A DNA stretch of 10,595 bases from Chrysochromulina parva. Its lineage: Eukaryota > Haptophyta > Prymnesiales > Chrysochromulinaceae. Location: positions 1 to 10,595 of the forward strand of contig PJAB01002084.1 in NCBI GenBank assembly GCA_002887195.1, given 5' to 3'. The position numbers and the translations under genes are program-made. Below are positions 1 through 7,000 of this stretch, piece by piece. The notes under the pieces were generated by a model that saw only the letters and a list, made by a program, of their open reading frames with translations, was not told where the DNA came from and ran no database searches. How positions within the stretch are numbered: position 1 is the first letter of the stretch; every line of letters starts with the position of its first letter.

Positions 1-121
1 TTCGGGCTTGCGGCTGTTGAGTCGGCCGCGGCTTCGGTCGTCGCGCTGACGTGCGGGGTGTTTGTTGTTGGTGGGTTTGGTTGGTTGTGAGATTGGTCTG
101 TGTGCCTTTGTGCGTCCGCGA

Positions 122-213
122 GTCCCGTGTGTCCCGTGTGTGTCCCGGCTCCCCGGTGTCTTTTTACCGGTCCCGGCAGTTGTCCCGGCTCCACCCGGTG
201 TCTTTGAACCGGT
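122..213 (+). repeat. Short tandem repeats and 40-bp direct repeat upstream of the first gene
   Basis: A 9-bp unit, GTCCCGTGT, occurs twice in tandem at 122-130 and 131-139. It is followed by two imperfect copies of a 40-bp unit, 141-180 and 181-220. Both begin TGTCCCGGCTCC and both contain CCGGTGTCTTT followed shortly by ACCGG. Within each copy, CCGGT and ACCGG form a possible 5-bp stem with an 8-base loop. The second copy ends exactly at the ATG at 221, so the repeat sits in the presumed 5' UTR or core promoter. Alternatively it is coding: the frame of the downstream gene is open back to a TGA at 47-49 and would read PGVF-x-PV twice, 14 residues apart. I cannot decide between these. Confidence 0.6.
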
Positions 214-220
214 ACGAGAA

Positions 221-1030
221 ATGCTACCGATGGGCGAGCCTCTGGCTCTCCTCAACGTGATCGCGCCAGCCGGCGTGAAGAGCGGACAAATGTTTGCAGT
301 CGTCGCGCCCTCTGGCGAGACGCTAAGTGTGCCGATGCCTGAAGACGTTGGGCCCGGGCAGATGTTCACTTGTATTGTGCCTGCACACGTTTTGCAGCCG
401 CCAACCCAAATCACCATCACGCACGTTACGCAGATCACTCAGAACATCTACCTGATGCCAGCTGTCAAAGCGGACCCGGGACTACAACACTCAGACACGG
501 TGGCCAAGCTGCCAACCCCACTTGAGATGCAGCGCATCGGCGACCAGCAGCGGCATCAGGAAGAATTGGCGAATGAGAGGCTGCCGCCAATGAATCCGTG
601 CTGGTGCACTTGCATCGGCGACTTCTCTCCGACTGACGGTGGCGCTCGATGGGAACTTCCGCCGGTGTTGCGGTCATGCGGCTGCATCACTGTGAACAAA
701 ATGGATCTACGAAACCAGACCTTCTCGCCAGTCACACGCCAGATGAGCATCGAGCCGTGCGCATGCATCCACACCAACGATCTGCTCGTGCCACCCGAGG
801 TGCTCGTGTCCCCAGGCTGCTGGTGTGGCGGTTGCATCGGTACCCTCGAAGTTAAGGACCGTCGCCCTCAGGAGCTCAGGGGCTCCCGTCCCAAAATTAA
901 GGGTGTGGTGCGCTCCACCGGCTGTGCATGCATCAATGCGACTAACGTCACCGTGCTCGAACACGGGCAGAGGCTTCCCAAGAACTTCCTCCAGTGGGTG
1001 TTTGGGGCTCCGTCCGCCACTGGCGACTAG
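221..1030 (+). CDS. Hypothetical protein with GQMF-type beta repeat and five Cys clusters
   Basis: I do not recognise this 269-aa protein as a named family. Residues about 10-56 contain two half-repeats, GVKSGQMF and DVGPGQMF, each followed by a short beta-like strand and a VP turn. This resembles the PG-x-x-F...VxVP repeats that are common in proteins of haptophytes and stramenopiles. A Gln/Thr-rich stretch follows. The C-terminal half carries five Cys clusters: CWCTC (127-131), CGC (153-155), CAC (180-182), CWCGGC (200-205) and CAC (235-237). Every cluster is followed by Ile, and three have Asn three or four residues later. The spacing is irregular (about 20-35 residues). The clusters could bind metal or form disulfides; nothing in the sequence decides. 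No membrane segment is visible. The start is the first in-frame ATG; the frame is open upstream to position 50 but only with non-ATG codons, so a missing 5' exon is possible. The gene ends at TAG and converges on the next gene. Confidence 0.7.
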   Translation: MLPMGEPLALLNVIAPAGVKSGQMFAVVAPSGETLSVPMPEDVGPGQMFTCIVPAHVLQPPTQITITHVTQITQNIYLMPAVKADPGLQHSDTVAKLPTPLEMQRIGDQQRHQEELANERLPPMNPCWCTCIGDFSPTDGGARWELPPVLRSCGCITVNKMDLRNQTFSPVTRQMSIEPCACIHTNDLLVPPEVLVSPGCWCGGCIGTLEVKDRRPQELRGSRPKIKGVVRSTGCACINATNVTVLEHGQRLPKNFLQWVFGAPSATGD

Positions 1031-1581
1031 ATCCGCGCGCGCGCGTAGTCTACTTCGTGATGCAGCCAGCGAGCGCCTTCCACATGTTCTCCGTTTGCTG
1101 GATGGCGACGGATGCGCACCTTCGAGCTTCGTCGTTGACATCGTCCCGCACCCGCACAGCTTACTCGACTGAGTACTGTAAAGGTAAGCTGTGTCAGCCA
1201 GAGGCACTGTCTCACTGGTTACGTAGAAAGGTGTGTGCAGCAAGATAGAGGCACCCTAAAGGCCCACCGCGAAAGCCAGCGCGGCGCCGCCGTCGCGTCG
1301 GTGCCGCGCGACGCGGCCGCCCCGCGTGGAGGGAGGTCCGGTGACCGGTCCGGCTCGGCCCCAGACGTCCCCAGCACCGCCGGGCACGGCATCCCGGGAG
1401 GGTCGTGGGTCGTAGTTCACCGATACGATAGATCAGATTGCCATACCATCGACGCACGCCGACCGCACAGACACACCGCGAGAACACCCGACACGCCGCC
1501 CGGAACGGGATCACCTACACTACATGTACTTACCGTGTTTTTGTACAATATGACTCGGTTACGCCGCCCGGATTCGCCGTA
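1031..1581. other. Convergent intergenic region (two 3' flanks), no gene seen
   Basis: This 551-bp gap lies between a plus-strand and a minus-strand gene that end facing each other, so it should hold both 3' UTRs. It starts with an alternating CG tract near 1034-1044, contains the inverted repeat described separately, and is very GC-rich from about 1270 to 1420. One open frame on the plus strand (1235-1690) runs through it and into the opposite gene. Its Arg/Gly/Pro-rich composition looks like translated GC-rich non-coding DNA. A TGTAA motif at 1177-1181 resembles the green-algal polyadenylation signal, but it falls inside the loop of the inverted repeat and may be chance. Confidence 0.6.
1155..1193. 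repeat. Perfect 10-bp inverted repeat (possible 3' UTR stem-loop)
   Basis: CACAGCTTAC at 1155-1164 is the exact reverse complement of GTAAGCTGTG at 1184-1193, with a 19-base loop. A smaller stem is possible at the loop edge (TACTC at 1162-1166 with GAGTA at 1171-1175) and would compete with the larger one. The structure lies 125 bp after the stop codon of the first gene. It could act in mRNA 3'-end formation or stability, or it could be chance. The right arm begins with GTAAGC, which also looks like a splice donor. Confidence 0.6.
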
Positions 1582-3888
1582 CTATTCTGCGGGTGCAAAT
1601 GCAAACGCCGCCGCCTCCGAGAAGAGCGAGAAGCGCATCGCCAGGCAACGTGTCCCGCTCACGTCATTCCCACAGCAGAACCGATCGTAGTTGGGCTTGG
1701 CGTCCGGGCACTCATCCGTGGGCGTGCTGCCGGCGCACACGGGCACCATCTTGTTGCCCAGAGTGGGCACGGGCGATCGTGAGAGCCATTGGGTGCGCCC
1801 GTCGCGCGGTGGCGAGCGAGTGGACCAATACACAAGCGTCGTCGAGGAGACGGCCATCGTCGCGTCGGCCGCCCCGAGCATCCACAAGTCAGTCGCCAGG
1901 GCGAGCGTCTGATCCTCCGAAGGCGTGCGCCACGAGCCTCCTCGAAGAGACGGGTGCGTGCAGCGCAGCGGGAAGCAGCCGATCACGTGGCCTCGCAACT
2001 CGGGCAGCTGCTCCAGCAGGCTGCGAACCGCCGGAGAGTCGCTGCTCACGTAGAGCTTCCAGGAGCGAGGCGCCGCACCGACGCGCCGCCAGACACGCTC
2101 GTGTGCGTGTGCCTGGGCCAGCCGCGCGGCGCAGCTGACCGCGAGCGCAAGCTTGGATTGGTTGACATAGGGTAGGTGCACAGGGTCACGCACGCCCGAA
2201 CGGAAGTGGCGGAGCGCTCGTGGTGCATCCACAGCCTCGGAGGCCTGCAGCTGGGCCTGCAGCGCGCCGTACAGGGCGTGGGGCGTGGGTGAGAGGCACT
2301 CGTCCAGGATTTCGTCAGCACGGCTCCTCTGCCGGCGCGTGTAGGCGCCGTCGCCGCCAGCATTCATCCGCATGCAAGGGGTAGCTGTGAGCGTTCTCCA
2401 ACGCGCCGCAGCCACCGCCGCGGGCGTACCCTCAAAATGAGGTGCGAGCGGCGCGACGTAGCGTAACGGTCCCATCAACTTTCGTTGCTCGCGGCAACTG
2501 GCTTGGCCCCCACTCGCTAGGCACGGCGTGAACCCTTTATATAGGTGTCCTGCGAGCCGCGCGGGAGGTGACCTTTCAGGCTTGCTCACGAGGGCGGCCT
2601 GCACGTCGGCCGGCGGTGCGGCGAGCATCTCAGCCAGGTGAAGCCCGATCTCCTGTGTGTCGTCCGCCCAGCCGGTGCGCAGCTGGAGGGTGACCAGGGA
2701 CGCGCTGCCCACGCGCTCAAGCAGCGGCGTGAGGTGGGCGCGAAGGTGCCCACGAGGACGCACCATGGCATGCAAGATGCACGAGGTGAGCATCCCGAGC
2801 GCCGGAAGCTCGCCACGCCCGAAAGCTCCCACACCCAGGCTGCCCGGCGGGTCTGAGGAGACCCGAGCGCCCTTGCGTCGGCGCTGCCCACGTCCGTTGC
2901 GCGACGGGGACGGCGATATCACTCCCACACCTCTCTCTGCCCTCAGTGCAGCCACCAGGGTCGCTCTCCACTCGCCGTTTGACTTTGGCCAATCATACAC
3001 CTGCCCGAGGGGTGCGCTCCACAGAGATTGGCCAATGCGCATGAACTTCGGCTCGGCGGCGGTTACACTGGTCTTCTGCGCTCTCTTGAGCACCTGCTCG
3101 TCGAGCGTGCGAGCCGCCTCCGTGCGTCCGGCGCGCACGAGATTTGCGTGAAACGCCCCGAACAGCTGAAAGGAGGAGTGCGCGTCGGGGTACCCTCTCC
3201 GATGAACCTTCAACTCCGTGGCACCCACTCCCTTCGCTGCAAGCTGCTCCCGCTTGCGCAGGCTGATGCACAGGGGGATGAGCGCGATGGACGTTTCGTC
3301 GGACACGCGGACCGTCACCCACGGGCTTGGCCCCAACAAGTTGTCCGTCAGCGCGTCACACGAAAGCGGATCCGAGGCATTGCGCGCCATCAGAACGCGC
3401 TCGGACGCGCTGCCGTGCATCGCCTCGACGCGTGAGCGCGCCGTCTCCGTCCACTGCCAAGACATTGTCGGCCCGTCGTCCATAGCGCTGAAGTGTGCAC
3501 CGAGGTCGAAGCGGCGGCCCACGCGGTTGCACACGTTGCCAGAGCGCCTCGCCATGCACGTGTTCATATCGTAGTGCGTGCTGCCCAGCCGGTACTGACG
3601 TGGCATGGTGCTATCGGTCCAGTCGATGTAGATCGCGCGGTCGCTAAGCAAGGCGACCGTGAACCACGTGACGTAATCGCCAAACAAGTTGCCGATGCCA
3701 TTGTTCTTGCACAGGCAGCGGCCGTCGACGACGAGGACTCGTGACAGCGTCTTGCGGCGTGTGAACAGCACATCAATGGCAGCGTCGGTGAGCGTGTCAG
3801 GGCGGCGGCAGGCGGTAGCAAAGCCGGCAGCGTCGCGCTGTGCGGTCCTGGTAGCGAAGAAGCGCGCTGAGGCATTCATTGACGCCAT
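1582..3888 (-). CDS. Fucosyltransferase-like glycosyltransferase (GT-B superfamily)
   Basis: This 768-aa protein has the landmarks of the GT23/GT37/GT65-type fucosyltransferase superfamily, which transfers fucose from GDP-fucose to glycans or proteins, usually in the Golgi or ER. NGIGN at 63-67, followed by a hydrophobic stretch ending IYIDW at 90, matches the N-terminal G-x-GN motif. LQLRTGWAD at 401-409 matches motif I, whose Arg contacts the nucleotide sugar. WKLYVSSDSP at 610-619 matches the 'v-a-S/T-D-s' strand. The stretch at 664-689, containing ATDLWMLGAAD and SSTTLVYWS, matches the segment before the last helix. A Cys-rich tail (C718, C727, C738, C739, C748) suggests a lumenal, disulfide-bonded protein. 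At 768 aa it is longer than typical members; a basic low-complexity insert at about 324-350 explains part of this. No signal peptide or type II membrane anchor is visible, which is odd for a Golgi enzyme. The frame is open upstream only from a GTG at 3936, after a TGA at 3958-3960, so I chose the first ATG. A missing first exon could supply the anchor. Donor and acceptor specificity cannot be read from the sequence. Confidence 0.65.
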   Translation of the reverse strand: MASMNASARFFATRTAQRDAAGFATACRRPDTLTDAAIDVLFTRRKTLSRVLVVDGRCLCKNNGIGNLFGDYVTWFTVALLSDRAIYIDWTDSTMPRQYRLGSTHYDMNTCMARRSGNVCNRVGRRFDLGAHFSAMDDGPTMSWQWTETARSRVEAMHGSASERVLMARNASDPLSCDALTDNLLGPSPWVTVRVSDETSIALIPLCISLRKREQLAAKGVGATELKVHRRGYPDAHSSFQLFGAFHANLVRAGRTEAARTLDEQVLKRAQKTSVTAAEPKFMRIGQSLWSAPLGQVYDWPKSNGEWRATLVAALRAERGVGVISPSPSRNGRGQRRRKGARVSSDPPGSLGVGAFGRGELPALGMLTSCILHAMVRPRGHLRAHLTPLLERVGSASLVTLQLRTGWADDTQEIGLHLAEMLAAPPADVQAALVSKPERSPPARLAGHLYKGFTPCLASGGQASCREQRKLMGPLRYVAPLAPHFEGTPAAVAAARWRTLTATPCMRMNAGGDGAYTRRQRSRADEILDECLSPTPHALYGALQAQLQASEAVDAPRALRHFRSGVRDPVHLPYVNQSKLALAVSCAARLAQAHAHERVWRRVGAAPRSWKLYVSSDSPAVRSLLEQLPELRGHVIGCFPLRCTHPSLRGGSWRTPSEDQTLALATDLWMLGAADATMAVSSTTLVYWSTRSPPRDGRTQWLSRSPVPTLGNKMVPVCAGSTPTDECPDAKPNYDRFCCGNDVSGTRCLAMRFSLFSEAAAFAFAPAE

Positions 3889-4063
3889 ATTTTCCAAGTC
3901 GTTACAATCAAGCGCTGTGCTGTTGCTGTGAAACACACGCTGTGTTGACGACGACGCTCATGACGGCGGCTTACGATACGATGTATAATTGCTACTACCG
4001 GTAAGTGGATTTGGGCGCGGTGCCTCTGTCCACAGCACCTTCTCAGTTGTCGCTGGATCGCCC
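3889..4063 (-). promoter_or_regulatory. Compact upstream region with TATA-like element and small upstream ORF
   Basis: Only 175 bp separate the stop of the surface-protein gene from the ATG of the glycosyltransferase gene. On the minus strand an AT-rich AATTATACAT lies at 3990-3981, the only clearly AT-rich patch here and a candidate TATA-like element. A 17-codon upstream reading frame starts with ATG at 3961 and stops with TGA at 3910-3908, twenty bases before the main start, in a different frame. Whether it is in the transcript is unknown, because it begins only about 20 bp downstream of the TATA-like patch. Several CAG triplets between 3905 and 3930 could serve as splice acceptors if a first exon exists further upstream. 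Confidence 0.35.
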
Positions 4064-7000
4064 TCAGTCCAGTTCTACACGCGTCGACCGACTAGAGCAA
4101 CTGCGGCTCGACCTCATGGGCGCCATGTTTGGGGCGGTCAAGCTCGGCCCGAGCGCGGCGAAAAAGGCCTCGTCCGTATCGACGGCCATAGCAAGCGACT
4201 GCTTCTCCTCCGCTGAGGCCTGCTCACGCTGCTGCCTCGCCTTGTCCTTCGTTGCCTTGTGTGCCTTTTGCAGATCCTCGATCTGAGGATGCTGGGAGCC
4301 ATCGACCCTGCAAGTGCCATACAGGATGCTCGCACACAGCCCGCAAGCGAGCAGCACGCCACCCGCGAAGACGACCAGCTTGAGCACGTCGGCGATCGAT
4401 GTCTTGGCATAGCCCAGTCCGGCGGACTGCACGTCAGCCAGCAGCACAACCTCCGTCAACGCGCCACCGTACCCGTCGATGCGCTTGAGACCGTTGAGTC
4501 GACCGAGCACGCGCTGATCAAAGAGTGGGCTCGCCACGTCAGAGGCCTCCTGCACCAGCTGCTGCACCAGCTCGTCGGCGCTCGCGTCGCCGCCGCCGCC
4601 CCCTCCTCCTCCGCCGCCGCCGCCGCCGCCGCCCCCTCCTCCGCCCCCTCCTCCCCTCGCGGTCTTGCTATCGGTACTCGGCAGCACGTCGACCACGAAG
4701 AACTTTCCGGCAGCGTACGCCTGGGCGATCAGAAGGCGCTCCGCGGGCGCATGGACGACGGCAGCGAGCTGTGCGAGGAGCTCCTGCTGCACGAGGAGCA
4801 GGTCCTCGCTTCCGAAATCTCGCGCGAGCTCCAGCTCGAGCCGGATCGTTCCAAAAAAGGGATCGAGGAGCGCCAGAGGGGCCGTCGGGACGCTCAGTAC
4901 CGGCACGGCCCTCGGTGGAGTCGCCTGCCGCACGGTGGTCCCACTACCGCCCCCCCCATCATGGCCGCCAAACTCGTCCAGATTGGGCGTGACGCTGAAG
5001 CGACAGGCCGAGGGGCATCGGATGGAGTTCGCTGCGAAACTGGCTCCCTTGGCACCCCGGCTGAGCACACGCCCCTGAATGTCGTCGCGAGCGTCGTTGT
5101 CGCTGCTCGGTGCGCCGTTAAGGACCGTGTCGGTTTCGCCAATGGCCGCGACACGTGCCTGATCCCCCAGCGCCACAGCGTGCCCCATCCCCGTGGGTGG
5201 ACCGCCCGAGACGGTGGCCTTGGCAGCGCCGTACACTGTCACAGTCCATGTGAGCTCGGGCCGGCACTTACTCTCATCGGCCCATGTGACGAGGAAAGAA
5301 GCCGAGGAGGTGGCGACGACGGCGGGCGGGGTGGCCCATGCGCCCGAGTGCGTGCGCGGCAGCAGCGGTTCGGTTGGCGATGAGGGCAGCGAAGCGCCCG
5401 CGGCATTGTGGGCGATGACCCGAAAGGTGCTCGCCTTGTACGCATCTCCTACGCGCACGCCGACGACGCGCGATCGCAAAGGCAACGCAGCGCCGCCGCC
5501 GCCGCCGCCAGCGCCACTGCCGCCGCCGCCAGCGCCACTGCCGCCACCGCCAGTGCCAGTGCCGCCGCCGCCACCACCTCGATCCGCAGGAGCCCCCATG
5601 AGAATGGCGACTGGCGGCACGGGCTGCCAGCTACCCCCCACTCGCCATTCGAGTGTGAAATGGTCATCCTGATCGCAGCCACCACGTAGGCCTGGCATCC
5701 ACATCCCGACCACGTCACACGCGTCGAGCAGCTCTGCGATTCGCGCGTCGAGCGCCGCGTCGAGCGCGGGCGGCGTTGGAGCCGTGCCCTTGGCAGATGG
5801 TATGCTGGCGGGCGCGTCCGAGGGCGCCGCCGCGGGCGCATTCTGTGGGTCGAGCAGCCGCGGCGGCATGGGTTGCGAGGGCTTCTGGTTGTCGGAGGCG
5901 GCCGGCGTGCGGCCCACCACCGTCTCCGACAGCTCTGACCATCCGAGGACGTTACGCACGCGCACGGCGAGATTGTAGCTCGTGCTCGCCTGAAGACCCG
6001 AGATCGTGGCCTCGGTGCACGAGCTACAATCTCGCGAGATCGTGGCCTCGCTGAGCGTCGCGCCCATCTCGGCGCCCACATCGGTCGCCACCATCTTTCG
6101 ACTCTCGTGCGCCACCCCCGTCGGCCACGCACGCGCTTCGTACGCGAGGATCGGCGCGCCGCCAGTCGCCCGCCCGCTCACGAGAGCCCATCGCAGGCCT
6201 ACGGAGCAAGAGCCTATCTGCACGAGCGTGGGCTTCGCTGGCGGCTGTGGCTTGAGGGCACCGCACGAGGGCATCGTGATGAGCGTGCTCATTTGGCCGG
6301 GCGGCGACCAGCCACGGGCATTGCGGGCGCGCAAGTTGAACGTGTATTGGCCCTTCTCAGCGAGCCCGCCCACCTCGAAGGAAGGGCTCGCGACCGCGCC
6401 GGACGCGATGTGCGTGATCGTATCGGTGTACATGACCGCATACTCCACCACTGGCAGCCCCTCGGCGCCGAGACTCGGCGGCTCCCACTCGAGGGCGACG
6501 GTGTGGCATGAGGTTGCGGTCGCGCGCGGGGCATGCGGTTCGCCCGGCTCTGCGTGGTACGGCGGAGGCAGCGGCGCGGGCGGGGGCGGGGGCCCTCCTG
6601 GCGGGCGTGGCGGCGGCGGCGGCGGGCGCGGTGGTAAGGGAGGTGGGCGAGGAGGTGAGATGACGGATGAGGTGCAGCCGATGAGCGGCACGACGTCGGC
6701 GTTTCCACGCCCGCTGAGCTTCACCTTCATTGGCGGCGTTGGCAAGTCCAGCAGCTCAAACGTGGACGAGGTGGGCGTGTACAGAGTCTGCTTGGCGAAC
6801 CAAGCGGACACGACCTTGAACGCGGACGAATACTCGAGCGTCACCTGAGCGCCTGCCTCCCACACGTCGAAGCTCACCTCCGCTTCGAAAAGAGAGCCCT
6901 CACGCCCACTGCGGCCCTTATCGTCGTCCTTTCGGCCGGTGAGCGTATAGTGCGGCCGCAGGCCACACCAGGGCGGCGGCGGCGGCGAGGGCGGTGGCGG

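Noticed and set aside
1184..1240. Possible 57-bp intron (AAG/GTAAGC donor to GTGTGTGCAG acceptor) after the first gene
   Set aside because: It lies past the stop codon, does not join any convincing coding segments, and its donor is explained by the arm of a 10-bp inverted repeat.
1235..1690. Plus-strand open frame across the convergent gap
   Set aside because: Begins with a non-ATG codon, is rich in Arg/Gly/Pro as expected from GC-rich non-coding DNA, and overlaps the end of the glycosyltransferase gene on the other strand.
3889..3936. Longer N-terminus for the glycosyltransferase starting at 3936
   Set aside because: The codon is GTG, and the extra 16 residues add no signal peptide or anchor.
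4259..5383. Long plus-strand open frame (374 codons) opposite the surface-protein gene
   Set aside because: It lies wholly antisense to a well-supported gene, contains Ala/Pro/Ser runs that mirror the glycine codons, and has no recognisable motif. Long antisense frames are expected in GC-rich coding DNA.
6006..6848. Plus-strand open frame of 280 codons with a Gly-rich middle
   Set aside because: Antisense to the FN3 and proline-linker region; its Gly-rich part is simply the complement of the proline codons.
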